Below the pieces are notes generated by a model. It was not told the origin of the DNA. It saw only the letters and a program-made list of their open reading frames with translations, and ran no database searches. A program made the position numbers and the translations under genes. This document shows positions 43,103-51,247 of a stretch of 64,000 bases of DNA, in pieces (within the stretch, counting starts at the first letter, position 1; each line of letters begins with the position of its first letter). The DNA lies in the NCBI RefSeq assembly GCF_024498075.1, contig NZ_JANHOF010000009.1, positions 124,001-188,000 of the forward strand. Reading direction: 5' to 3'. Origin of the DNA: Paenibacillus mendelii (GTDB taxonomy: Bacteria; Bacillota; Bacilli; Paenibacillales; Paenibacillaceae).

Positions 43103-43930
43103 ATGAATGAAACTAGCAAACAGTTATTGAAATTAGCTCATGCGTATTCTCATGAATTGTCTCAGCATGAGGTGATCCGTCAATACTGGGGAGAACTATC
43201 ACTCGTTCTCAAAGGCAGCGTGTCGCGGGGGAACAGCGATCGTTACTCGGATATTGATTTTGTGTTCTTTTGTGAGGAGGATGATCTGGGGCACATTCAT
43301 GCGGCCTACCATCGGCTAGGGTTGACCGACCGCACAGACGGGGTCTTCATCCCGATTGGCGAATGGGCCGGGCATTATCATTTTGAATCGTACGCCACCT
43401 TACAAGGCTATTTCGATAAGCATGATTTTCCTCAAGTATGGGAGTTTCAACAATCAATTCCGATCCATGATCCCAGGCAGCGGTTTAGCGGCTTGATTGA
43501 GCGGGGGTCACATGAATTTATGAAGGAGGCGCTCCCATTTATCAAGAACCGTTATTTAGATCTGCATCTGACCCTGGACTGGATGCGCCACCCTTTAAGA
43601 AGGGGAGACAGCATCTCAGCCCATCTGCACGCTGCAAGGATCGTTCAAGAGCTGTGCCGCATAGCTTACCTGTTGGATGGCAAGAGCTACCCGCATGATA
43701 AGTGGGTGTCCACGTTTCTTCCAACGACAAGGTTTGGAGAAAAGCACGGTGCAGAGATTCTAGCTTACTTAGATGTCATGCCGAATCGCCATAACGTCAC
43801 TGCTCACGCAGAGCTGGCGGAATATGCCTGTTATGCGGAAGCGGAGGCGCTTATTGGGAAGGCAGGCGCCTTTATCCGGGAACATTATGGAGAGCATCCC
43901 TGGATCGAGCACTGGTATAACTATGTATAG
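43103..43930 (+). CDS. nucleotidyltransferase (aminoglycoside adenylyltransferase-like, second)
   Basis: A 275-aa protein with a Pol-beta-type core: LKGSVSRGNSDRYSDIDFVFF (about 37-56), catalytic Asp50 and Asp52, then an all-helical C-terminal domain with VTAHAELAEYACYAEAEALIGKAGAF. ATG 43103 follows GGAGGAGGG. Similar proteins include AadK-like enzymes. No known drug target can be assigned. Confidence 0.72.
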   Translation: MNETSKQLLKLAHAYSHELSQHEVIRQYWGELSLVLKGSVSRGNSDRYSDIDFVFFCEEDDLGHIHAAYHRLGLTDRTDGVFIPIGEWAGHYHFESYATLQGYFDKHDFPQVWEFQQSIPIHDPRQRFSGLIERGSHEFMKEALPFIKNRYLDLHLTLDWMRHPLRRGDSISAHLHAARIVQELCRIAYLLDGKSYPHDKWVSTFLPTTRFGEKHGAEILAYLDVMPNRHNVTAHAELAEYACYAEAEALIGKAGAFIREHYGEHPWIEHWYNYV

Positions 43931-44063
43931 CCTATAGCCTGGCCGCCCTGAGAGGCATGTTAATGCGCTCGTCTCCTGCAGATAGGCCGGGCCGGCTGCC
44001 GTAACCTTTGTGAGCTTCTTCGGCACTTATATAGTGAACATAGACGAGAGGAGCCAGGGGAGT

Positions 44064-45626
44064 GTGCGGGAGTGGATAGACGCGGCAAGAAAAGGGAGCC
44101 GGGATGCCTTTGATCCGATTGTTCGGCATTACTCCGCTATGGCGTATGCGGTTGCGTATGATCAATTACAGGATCCCCATCTGGCGGAGGACGCGGTTCA
44201 AGAGGCGTTTGCGGAAGCATTCATTCATTTGGATAAGCTGCAGCAGCCGGAGGCATTCCCCGGCTGGTTCAAAACGATCGTGCTGCGTCAATGCTATCGC
44301 ATGATGCGCAAGAAGCAGCCGCAAACCGTTCCGATCGACGGCATGGCCGAAACAGCCGAGATTCAATTCGATGTACCGGACATTGTCGCAAGAAGAGAGC
44401 TGCATCGATTGCTGCATGACTCCATAGCTGAACTGTCTCCTAATATGCGGGTAGCGGTTCAATTGTTTTATTTGCACGGCTACTCGCTTCAAGAGGTCTC
44501 CGCTTATTCGGGTACACCGGTCTCGGCGTTGAAGAAACGGCTTTTCGATGCGCGGAGTAAATTGAAAGGCACACTTCCCGTGGCTGATTTTGCCGCGGTG
44601 TTCCAGCTGCTTAGCGAAGGAGGAAACAGAATGCTTCATATCGTGAATGGTGATTCCGTGGCGGATAAGCTGCGGCAAGGCGTCGTCCAGGGAGACATTC
44701 TCGTCTGGCGGGAAGTCTACCCCGAAGGCCCTGTATTTGCCGATCCGGCGGAATTTACCCACCGATCCATCCGGGCGCAGTATTTGGAGGCAACCATGGG
44801 CATTCCCAGCGCAGAATATATTCAGGGCAGCCAAGCTCAAGAGAAAGTATTGGCTGATTTCCGTCAATACGAGGAGATCGTGTTATGGTTTGAGCATGAT
44901 CTCTTTGATCAGACCATGCTCTGTTATTTGCTGCATTGGTTTGCGCAGCAGCCGCTGGGCAGCACGAAATTAAGCCTGCTCTGTATCGGAGCGTATCCGG
45001 GAATTGAACTTTTTCGAGGGTTAGGTCAGCTGTCCGTGGAACAGATGAAAACCTTATCGGGGACCTGGCAAGCCGTCGGTCAAGAGGAGCTGGAGCTGGG
45101 GGCAGAAGTATGGGAAGCATATTGTTCTCCAGATCCCATGAGTTTAGCTCGGCTGCTTCAAGATGGGCGTACCGGTGCGCTGCCTTTCGTGCACCATGCC
45201 TTTCAACTTCACTTGGCACGGCTGCCTTCTGTTCATAATGGGCTGGGAATCGTAGAACAGACCACTTTGGAGATGGTCCAGAACGGGCTGCATTCTCCAA
45301 TGGAACTGTTTGAACAGGTTGGCAATAAGCTGCACGTGCTCGGCATGGGTGACCTCCAATATTGGCATCACTTAGCGAAGATTTCACAAGGTCCGTATCC
45401 GCTGCTGAGAGCGGAGGGACTAGAGGCCTTTCCCAATTATAAGGACCCGGCGCCGTCATTCCGCCATTGTAAGCTTGTTCTAACGGAGCTGGGCAGAAGC
45501 GTTATGGCCGGGGAGGCCGATTGGATTACAGTGAATGGGATCGATGAATGGTATGGCGGTGTTCATCTGCAGGGCCATTCCATTCCATGGCGATGGGATG
45601 CGAACCATAGAAGAATCGTGGGCTAG
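44064..45626 (+). CDS. ECF-type sigma factor fused to a DUF1835 domain
   Basis: A 520-aa fusion. Residues about 1-170 are a sigma-70 ECF factor: region 2 DAFDPIVRHYSAMAYAVAY..HLAEDAVQEAFAEAF, region 4 LSPNMRVAVQLFYLHGYSLQEVSAYSGTPVSALKKRLF. From about 190 a DUF1835 domain starts with MLHIVNGDSVADKLRQG, includes LVWREVYPEGPV and ends in a DUF3658-like tail. Several starts are possible; GTG 44064 has AGGAGCCAGGGG, while GTG 44010 lacks a site. Inside the gene AAGGAGG with 7-nt spacing precedes ATG 44631, so the DUF1835 part can also be made alone. No anti-sigma gene adjoins. Confidence 0.82.
   Translation: MREWIDAARKGSRDAFDPIVRHYSAMAYAVAYDQLQDPHLAEDAVQEAFAEAFIHLDKLQQPEAFPGWFKTIVLRQCYRMMRKKQPQTVPIDGMAETAEIQFDVPDIVARRELHRLLHDSIAELSPNMRVAVQLFYLHGYSLQEVSAYSGTPVSALKKRLFDARSKLKGTLPVADFAAVFQLLSEGGNRMLHIVNGDSVADKLRQGVVQGDILVWREVYPEGPVFADPAEFTHRSIRAQYLEATMGIPSAEYIQGSQAQEKVLADFRQYEEIVLWFEHDLFDQTMLCYLLHWFAQQPLGSTKLSLLCIGAYPGIELFRGLGQLSVEQMKTLSGTWQAVGQEELELGAEVWEAYCSPDPMSLARLLQDGRTGALPFVHHAFQLHLARLPSVHNGLGIVEQTTLEMVQNGLHSPMELFEQVGNKLHVLGMGDLQYWHHLAKISQGPYPLLRAEGLEAFPNYKDPAPSFRHCKLVLTELGRSVMAGEADWITVNGIDEWYGGVHLQGHSIPWRWDANHRRIVG
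44617..44633 (+). promoter_or_regulatory. internal Shine-Dalgarno and ATG of the DUF1835 module
   Basis: AAGGAGG (44617-44623), spacer AAACAGA, ATG 44631. It is in frame with the sigma domain and at the start of the DUF1835 domain, as if two genes had fused by loss of a stop codon. Confidence 0.7.
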
Positions 45627-45691
45627 GGCTGTCTCGTGAGGTAAGGCCTGATTGATGAGATCTACTTAGGAAATGATTTGATCTTAGCGGG

Positions 45692-45736
45692 AATCCGCAG
45701 CTGTTTACGGCTTCGTAATCAGCTGCGGATTTTTTG
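45692..45736 (+). terminator. terminator after the sigma/DUF1835 gene
   Basis: AATCCGCAGCTG (45692-45703) pairs perfectly with CAGCTGCGGATT (45720-45731), then TTTTTG. Confidence 0.92.
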
Positions 45737-45777
45737 TATTTCTTGGAACACTGTCACAAAGTTCACAGAATGTGCAC

Positions 45778-45807
45778 TTATGAAGAGGCATCCCTTATCT
45801 CTATAAT
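45778..45807 (+). promoter_or_regulatory. promoter of the DUF2798 gene
   Basis: TTATGA (45778-45783), 18 bp, TATAAT (45802-45807), 20 bp before the gene. Confidence 0.5.
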
Positions 45808-45827
45808 TACAAAGATAAACAGAAGGG

Positions 45828-46340
45828 ATGATGGAATTGCCAACAACGAAGAAAGAAAACTTTTATTTTGGATTGATGATGTGCACGGGGATGGTCGTAT
45901 TCATGACATTCTATAATTTATTTACACACGGCTTAATCGGGACGGTATCCTTGAAAGAAATACTTGTTCAGCTTATTACGGTCTTCATTGTAGCTGCCGT
46001 AGTGGAAATATTTATTGTCGGTCCGGTAGCGAAGAAAATTGCTTTTTCATTACCCTATGACAAATCTAAGAAGGTACTTGTCATTCTAGCCCTTGCCGTA
46101 TGTATGGTGAGTGGAATGGTTCTGGTAATGTCTCTATATGGATTGGGGACGGCTTACTTTTCTAACAGTCTGGAAGGCGAATCATTGTTTAAGAGTTACT
46201 TTACTTTAGTCTTTAAAAATTTTATTTTTGCCTTTCCTCTACAGCTTATCATTGTGGGGCCGACTGTTCGGTATTTATTTGTTAAGTTCGTTAAAGATAA
46301 AGGTGTGAAGGAGCCTTTACTGCGTCCGGATTGGAGTTAA
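45828..46340 (+). CDS. DUF2798 family membrane protein
   Basis: A 170-aa protein with four helices in two similar halves: NFYFGLMMCTGMVVFMTFYN / VEIFIVGPVAKKIAF and VLVILALAVCMVSGMVLVMSLYG / LQLIIVGPTVRYLFVKFV. This repeat of a VGP motif is typical of DUF2798. The start is unsure: ATG 45828, ATG 45831 or TTG 45837, relative to AGAAGGG. Its 3' end overlaps the convergent sliding-clamp gene by 24 bp. Confidence 0.75.
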   Translation: MMELPTTKKENFYFGLMMCTGMVVFMTFYNLFTHGLIGTVSLKEILVQLITVFIVAAVVEIFIVGPVAKKIAFSLPYDKSKKVLVILALAVCMVSGMVLVMSLYGLGTAYFSNSLEGESLFKSYFTLVFKNFIFAFPLQLIIVGPTVRYLFVKFVKDKGVKEPLLRPDWS

Positions 46341-47453
46341 GATATAAGCCGTTTGAGCGTCGTTATAGGGCTCAATGTGAATGGGGCTCAGCCTGCCGGT
46401 AAACTTTAACGTTGTCCTCGGACTATCGGCGGAGCGCAAAATATCCCGCATATACTTGCCGTTGAATGAAATATCAATATCGGCGCCGGTTCGATGCTCC
46501 ATGATCAATTCTTCAGAAACATCGCCGATTTCGGCCGTCCTTGCAGTCAATGTAATGCGTTTGCCGGTTGTATGGAAGCGCAGCAGATGGCTTTTATCCG
46601 CTAGGAGCGTCACCCGTTCGATCGCTTGGATCAGGTCCTCGGCATGTACGAGGACTTCGGTCGTAGGGGATGCGGGAATAAAGTTCTCAACGGAAGGATA
46701 GGTCCCCTCGATTAAAGCTGAATAAACCATCACATTTCCCGTTTTGAAAATAGCCCAGCTTTCTCCGAGCGCGACCTCTGTCGTTCCTTGCTCGCCCAGA
46801 AGCAGCTTGGCTAGTTCATTCAGATTTTTCCCTGGGATAGTAATGGGGGTGAAACCGGCTCTGGCGTTCACGCTCAGTTCCGTGGTTCGTGAAGCAAATC
46901 GAATGCCATCTGTAGCCAGAAACCGAAAGCGGCCCATCTTATCTAGCTGGCAGGAGACGCCGGTTAGGACAGGCCTGTGCTCGGAAGCCGAGACGGCAAA
47001 CACAACCTGTTTAATGACTTTATGCAGCAGCGGGCTTGGGATCGCAAACCTCAGGGAAGGATTGGCCTCGGGCATGCCGGGGAAATCCAACGGGTCCATC
47101 CCGCATAAGCGGTACACAGAAGAACCAGCTCGAATCGTGAGGATGAGGTGTTCGGTGACTTCCAGTGTGACCTGTTCCGAAGGTGATTTACGTACGATCT
47201 CCGACAAGTATGCGGCAGGAACTACGATACTTCCCGTAGATAGAATCTCCAGCTTCCCATCTTCCAATGAAAGCTCATACTGGATCATCATGTGCGTATT
47301 GCTTGAGGATAAAGATAGTCCGCCCGCGTGAGCCGTGAGCTTTATTCCGGATAGAATGGGGACGAGACAGTGTGGGGATACCGCCTTCATCACATTCTGT
47401 AGGGCATGATGCAACGTATCCTGTGAAGCGCTAATCCGCATTCGGCTGCACAT
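46317..47453 (-). CDS. DNA polymerase III beta subunit paralogue (sliding clamp-like)
   Basis: A 378-aa protein with the three-domain clamp fold: MRISASQDTLHHALQNVMKAVSPHCLVPILSGIKL opens domain 1, CGMDPLDFPGMP and HKVIKQVVFAVSASEHRPVLTGVSCQL mark domain 2, and the C-terminus ends SPIHIEPYNDAQTAYILTPIRTQ, which retains the clamp-typical P(I/V)-x-P ending in altered form. ATG 47453 follows GGAGATAAGG; ATG 47441 is an alternative. It is not next to dnaA or recF, so it is probably a second copy, not the replicative dnaN. It overlaps the upstream RHH gene by 23 bp and is cotranscribed with it. Confidence 0.85.
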   Translation of the reverse strand: MCSRMRISASQDTLHHALQNVMKAVSPHCLVPILSGIKLTAHAGGLSLSSSNTHMMIQYELSLEDGKLEILSTGSIVVPAAYLSEIVRKSPSEQVTLEVTEHLILTIRAGSSVYRLCGMDPLDFPGMPEANPSLRFAIPSPLLHKVIKQVVFAVSASEHRPVLTGVSCQLDKMGRFRFLATDGIRFASRTTELSVNARAGFTPITIPGKNLNELAKLLLGEQGTTEVALGESWAIFKTGNVMVYSALIEGTYPSVENFIPASPTTEVLVHAEDLIQAIERVTLLADKSHLLRFHTTGKRITLTARTAEIGDVSEELIMEHRTGADIDISFNGKYMRDILRSADSPRTTLKFTGRLSPIHIEPYNDAQTAYILTPIRTQ

Positions 47454-47703
47454 CCTTATCTCCGGAATCATGTAGGAAGAAGGCTTCAATAATATCGCGG
47501 ACCGTTTCGGACCGGGAACAATTCAGAGAGGTGGAGCGCTGCTCCAGCGTCTCCCACAATTCTTGGGACAAGGTCAGCGATATTTTCTTCGTGACGCCAA
47601 AGCCTTTCCTGCCTGCACCGGCCCGGGGGCCCCCCTTGGAAAACATAATCCGCAGCTGGCCCTCTTGATCGGGTATACCCAGCTTAACGTTCTCGTGTTT
47701 CAA
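47431..47703 (-). CDS. ribbon-helix-helix domain protein
   Basis: A 90-aa protein with a basic Gly-rich arm (SKGGPRAGAGRKGFGVTKK) and an RHH core (KISLTLSQELWETLEQRSTSLNCSRSETVRDIIEAFF). The start is TTG 47703 with GGAGG about 13 nt upstream. RHH proteins are small DNA-binding repressors or antitoxin-like partners. It overlaps the clamp paralogue and an inverted repeat lies just upstream, which suggests autoregulation of a two-gene unit. Confidence 0.78.
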   Translation of the reverse strand: MKHENVKLGIPDQEGQLRIMFSKGGPRAGAGRKGFGVTKKISLTLSQELWETLEQRSTSLNCSRSETVRDIIEAFFLHDSGDKDVQPNAD

Positions 47704-47723
47704 TAGAAATCGCCTGCCTCCAC

Positions 47724-47748
47724 ATTGAATTAAGTAACCTTATTCAAT
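47724..47748 (-). promoter_or_regulatory. inverted repeat before the RHH/clamp unit
   Basis: ATTGAAT (47724-47730) and ATTCAAT (47742-47748) flank 11 bp with AAG/CTT symmetry. The position just before the minus-strand unit fits an operator for the RHH protein. Confidence 0.45.
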
Positions 47749-48023
47749 TAATTTGTTATCCTTACTGTAACATAGCAAATATGGCTTAGCAATATATGGA
47801 TTAATATATCTCGAGCGACCGAATGAATCCTGCACTCTTGAGGGGCAGCTGAAAAGTATTTACTCGATTAAATATCAATGTTATCTTATTTGCGACTATA
47901 GAAAGGGAGGCGTTGTCTTATGAAGACGAAATTCACAGTAATTCGGGTGCATAGTAATAAGGGGACAGCGCTTCAGTAGCCCTATAAACGGCATGATTCC
48001 CCACCTACATTAGGGAGGATCAT
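47749..48023. other. intergenic region with a possible 19-codon leader ORF
   Basis: ATG 47920, preceded by GGGAGG, opens a 19-codon frame (MKTKFTVIRVHSNKGTALQ) ending at TAG 47977-47979, then AGGGAGG leads the kinase-fold gene. Whether the tiny frame is translated is unknown. Nothing else recognised. Confidence 0.35.
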
Positions 48024-48905
48024 ATGGATTATGAACGTGAAGCTGCCTTTACCCTGGATGAGGTGACCTTTCATCTTCAAGAACCTCATGATTTTGAATG
48101 GCTGTCTGAACTGGGGTATGTATTCTGTGTATTCGATCAACAGGACTCCGGCAATATTTGTTTTGGGGTTGAGAAGGAAGGAAAGAGATCCTTCGTCAAG
48201 TATGCTGGCGCAAAGCCGCTGGATTTCTCCGGGAATCCGGAGGATGCGGTTAGACGTTTATCGGAGGCCATACCTCTGTATGCCGCATTGAAGCATCCCC
48301 ATTTGATTAACCTCGTGAATCATTTCCCGGTTGGACAAGGCTATGCAGCCGTATTTGAATGGTTTGATGGGGAATGTCTGCATTCCCACTGGTCGTTTCC
48401 ACCCCCGGCCAAATATGAACATCCGGATTCGCCCTTTTATCGCTATAAGCATCTGCCGGTGGAGCGGCGGTTGGAATCGCTGGACACCATCCTTTCATTC
48501 CTGGAGCATGTAGAATCGAAAGGGTATGTGGCCGTTGATTTCTACGATGGGAGCCTATTATACGACTTCATGAGCGGCATCACCAAAATATGCGATATCG
48601 ACTTCTATCGGAAGGCGCCTTCATTTAATGAGATCGGGGAGCATTTCTGGGGGCCTGCACGTTCGAAGTCGCCGGAAGAGTTCACGTTAGGCGCGCCGAT
48701 TGACGCACGGACGAATGTATTTACCATCGGGGCGGTCATCTTCGGATTGCTGGGAGGGGAAAGGGACCGCTCCTATGACAAATGGGAAGCAGGGATGCCG
48801 CTTTACGAGGTAGCATTACGAGCCGTAAGCCATGAACGTGAGCTGCGATACTCGAGTATAGCCGAATTTATAAGAACGTGGGACAGGGCAAGGATGTTCC
48901 CCTAA
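48024..48905 (+). CDS. divergent protein-kinase-fold protein
   Basis: A 293-aa protein with a Ser/Thr kinase layout: GYVFCVFDQQDSGNICFGVE for the Gly-loop area, Lys59 in SFVKYAG, ALKHPHLINLVNHF for helix C and strand 4, FEWFDGECL for the hinge. The catalytic loop reads VAVDFYDGSLLYD: Asp172 is kept, but HRD His-Arg, the loop Lys and the Asn are replaced, and DFG is CDID. The C-lobe (SPEEFTLGAPIDARTNVFTIGAVIFGLLGG) is kinase-like. It may be a weak kinase or a pseudokinase. ATG 48024 follows AGGGAGG. Confidence 0.7.
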   Translation: MDYEREAAFTLDEVTFHLQEPHDFEWLSELGYVFCVFDQQDSGNICFGVEKEGKRSFVKYAGAKPLDFSGNPEDAVRRLSEAIPLYAALKHPHLINLVNHFPVGQGYAAVFEWFDGECLHSHWSFPPPAKYEHPDSPFYRYKHLPVERRLESLDTILSFLEHVESKGYVAVDFYDGSLLYDFMSGITKICDIDFYRKAPSFNEIGEHFWGPARSKSPEEFTLGAPIDARTNVFTIGAVIFGLLGGERDRSYDKWEAGMPLYEVALRAVSHERELRYSSIAEFIRTWDRARMFP

Positions 48906-48917
48906 ATAGGATAGAAT

Positions 48918-48942
48918 GACCATCCAAACGGATGGCCGTTTT
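48918..48942 (+). terminator. terminator after the kinase-fold gene
   Basis: CCATCC (48920-48925), AAAC, GGATGG (48930-48935), then CCGTTTTG. Confidence 0.65.
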
Positions 48943-49019
48943 GCATAATGTACATGAATTTCAAAGTCATCCTAGTGATCGGTAAGTTTTACAGTGTCGA
49001 GCGACCGTCCACAGCGGGG

Positions 49020-49048
49020 TTGACGAAACGTGTCCAACATGTTATTTT
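49020..49048 (+). promoter_or_regulatory. promoter of the metQ-like gene
   Basis: TTGACG (49020-49025), 17 bp, TATTTT (49043-49048). No S-box (SAM-I) riboswitch or T-box is visible in the ~200 bp leader, unlike many methionine transporters of Firmicutes. Confidence 0.55.
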
Positions 49049-49112
49049 TAATTCGGGGTAAACAGGTTGGAATATAGGAATATGGAAAATGAGGAATAAT
49101 TAGGGGGACATC

Positions 49113-49952
49113 ATGAAGAAATCGTACGCATCAATTATTCTAGGATTGGTTCTTGTATTGTTAATCGCCGGTTGCGGCAGCAATGCAGGCGGAGAAACGA
49201 ACGGGAATGCCAATAAGCCAGCTGAAGGTCAGAAGGAGAAACTGAAGGTCGGCATCTCATCCGGCCCGGAATCCGAAGACGTATGGAAGATTGTGAAGGA
49301 AAATGCAGCCAAAGACGGCGTTGATATTGAGCTCGTCATTTTTAACGATTATGTACAACCGAATCAAACACTGGAAGAGGGGCAGCTTGACGCGAACGCC
49401 TTTCAACATTTGCCTTACTTAGAGGAATTTAATGCCTCACACAATACGCATATCGTGAGACTAGCGGATACGATTAATTATCCGGTCGGTATCTATTCCG
49501 ATAAAATTAAAGACCTTTCCGAGTTGAAGGAAGGCGACGAGCTTGGTCTACCGAACGATCCGTCGAACGGAGCAAGAGCACTCATTCTGTTCGAGAAAGC
49601 AGGCCTGATTAAGCTGAAGGAAGGCGTGGGTGCTAAAGCTACGATCCGGGATATCGTCGAGAATCCGAAGAAGCTGAAATTCAAGGAGCTTGATGCGGCG
49701 TTCCTGCCCAAAGCGCTAGGTGACCTGACCGCTGCGATGATCAATACGAACTTCGCTGTTGAGAATGGCCTGGACCTGAAGGAAGCCATCTACACCGAAT
49801 CCAAGGATTCACCGTGGGTGAACATTATCGCGGTTCGCGAAGCGGACAAGGACAAGCCGATCTTCCAGAAGCTGATCAGCTATTACCACTCGGATGAAGT
49901 GAAGAAATTCGTTGAAGAGAAGTACGGTGAGTTTCAAGTACCGGCTTGGTAA
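49113..49952 (+). CDS. metQ: MetQ/NlpA family substrate-binding lipoprotein
   Basis: A 279-aa lipoprotein with lipobox LIAGC (Cys at about 21). The MetQ family is shown by VELVIFNDYVQPNQTLEEGQLDANAFQHLPYLEEFN, YPVGIYSDKIKDLSELKEG, the PNDPSNGARAL segment and SPWVNIIAVREADKDKPIFQKLISYYHSDEVKKFVEEKYGE. ATG 49113 follows TAGGGGG. A terminator-like hairpin separates it from the oxidase, so it may be expressed in excess over the other subunits. The ligand is methionine or, given the neighbour, an N-methylated or otherwise modified amino acid. Confidence 0.88.
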   Translation: MKKSYASIILGLVLVLLIAGCGSNAGGETNGNANKPAEGQKEKLKVGISSGPESEDVWKIVKENAAKDGVDIELVIFNDYVQPNQTLEEGQLDANAFQHLPYLEEFNASHNTHIVRLADTINYPVGIYSDKIKDLSELKEGDELGLPNDPSNGARALILFEKAGLIKLKEGVGAKATIRDIVENPKKLKFKELDAAFLPKALGDLTAAMINTNFAVENGLDLKEAIYTESKDSPWVNIIAVREADKDKPIFQKLISYYHSDEVKKFVEEKYGEFQVPAW

Positions 49953-50048
49953 GATCAACGCTGCACGAATCGAATAGACGCTTTATGTCAGTCAAACATC
50001 TAGGGAAATAACAACAACAGAACTGCGGACTGTCTTTTTCGAAGGACG

Positions 50049-50076
50049 AAGGCTCGGCATCCGCCGCGCCTTTTTT
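50049..50076 (+). terminator. terminator between metQ and the oxidase
   Basis: AAGGCTCGGC (50049-50058) pairs with GCCGCGCCTT (50063-50072; one internal mismatch), followed by TTTTC. It probably gives partial read-through into the oxidase-metN-metI part. Confidence 0.7.
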
Positions 50077-50113
50077 CTCTATTGAGGCCATTGCGCAGAT
50101 GGAGGAGATCACT

Positions 50114-51247
50114 ATGGACGCAGAAGTGGCCGTAATTGGAATTGGTACGATTGGCAGCATGACCATGTGGCAATTAGCACGCAGAGGCGTTAAAGTCATT
50201 GGCTTCGAGCAGTTTGGAACCGGTCACGACCGCAGCGCTGCGGGAGGAGAGTCCAGAATATTCCGTACCGCGTATTTGGAAGGCAGTGAATATGTACCGA
50301 TGCTGCATGAGTCGCGCAGACAGTGGCAGGAGCTGGAGGCGGAAACCGGATATTCGCTGCTGAATTTGAATGGCGGATTGATGATCGGCGATCCAGAGAG
50401 TGAAACCATCCGCAATGTGATGAAGAGCATAGAACTGCACAATCTGGAGCACGAGTATCTCGATTATGAGGAAGCCCAGAAACGTTATCCGCAGCACAAG
50501 CTGCTTCCGGGCGAGGTCATGGTGCTTGATAAGCAAGCAGGCTTCATCCGTCCTGAGTTTGCAGTCGTATCGGCCGTTCAGCGGAGCGAAGCGCTGGGTG
50601 CTGTTATTCATCGTTATACACAGGTCGAATCGATGGAGCAGGACGGCGATGGGGTTCGCATTCGTGCCAATGGCAAGGAGTATAAGGTCGGGCAGGTCGT
50701 CATTACAACAGGGCCATGGACGAAAAAGCTGCTTCCGGAGCAAGGGAGCCCGCTTGTCACCAGGCGTCTGGTGATGAGCTTCTTCGCCACGACGAAGCCG
50801 GATATGTACACGCCGGACAAATTCCCGATCTTTATTCGCCGCAGCAAGGGCTTCGATATATCCGGCAAGCCCACGCTTGAAGGAACGATGGTCAAAGTGA
50901 TGCTTAATCAGGGCTATGACGTCGTAGATGATCCGGATAACCTGAACCGGACGATTGCACTCAAAGATTTAAACGAGATTAGTGATGCCGTACGCGAATT
51001 GCTGCCTGATCTCATCCCGGATCCGATCCGGTTGAACGCGTATATGGATGCGTATTCCCCTGATGAGCATGCTATTATTGGAAGGCTGCCCGATATGCCG
51101 AGGGCGGTCGTTCTGTATGGCTTCTCCGGACATGGATTCAAGCTGGCGCCTGTCATGGGTAAGATAGCGGCTGACCTTGTTGTGGATGGAAGCACGCCAT
51201 TCTCGATTGAACCATTTTCACCGGAACGGATACGAAGCGGAAGGTGA
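50114..51247 (+). CDS. N-methyl amino acid oxidase, SolA/MSOX family
   Basis: A 377-aa FAD-dependent oxidase of the sarcosine/N-methyltryptophan oxidase type. VAVIGIGTIGSMTMWQLARRG is the FAD-binding motif, SRIFRTAYLEG follows, and FSGHGFKLAPVMGKIAADL is the C-terminal family signature. In covalent-FAD members a Cys lies six residues before the P of TPDEH; here the segment is LNAYMDAYSPDEH with Tyr at that place, so flavin is probably not covalently bound there. ATG 50114 follows GGAGGAG. It is placed inside a methionine-type transporter operon and overlaps metN by 4 nt, suggesting imported N-methyl amino acids are demethylated. Confidence 0.85.
   Translation: MDAEVAVIGIGTIGSMTMWQLARRGVKVIGFEQFGTGHDRSAAGGESRIFRTAYLEGSEYVPMLHESRRQWQELEAETGYSLLNLNGGLMIGDPESETIRNVMKSIELHNLEHEYLDYEEAQKRYPQHKLLPGEVMVLDKQAGFIRPEFAVVSAVQRSEALGAVIHRYTQVESMEQDGDGVRIRANGKEYKVGQVVITTGPWTKKLLPEQGSPLVTRRLVMSFFATTKPDMYTPDKFPIFIRRSKGFDISGKPTLEGTMVKVMLNQGYDVVDDPDNLNRTIALKDLNEISDAVRELLPDLIPDPIRLNAYMDAYSPDEHAIIGRLPDMPRAVVLYGFSGHGFKLAPVMGKIAADLVVDGSTPFSIEPFSPERIRSGR

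Noticed and set aside
42419..43930. Drug-resistance island (two aminoglycoside transferase-like genes)
   Set aside because: No integrase, transposase or flanking repeats; the motifs are general nucleotidyltransferase motifs.
47920..47979. 19-codon ORF as a separate gene
   Set aside because: It has a ribosome site but is too short to support without conservation data; kept only as a note.
48906..49112. SAM-I (S-box) riboswitch before metQ
   Set aside because: Its conserved core was looked for and not found; only a terminator and a sigma-A promoter are seen.
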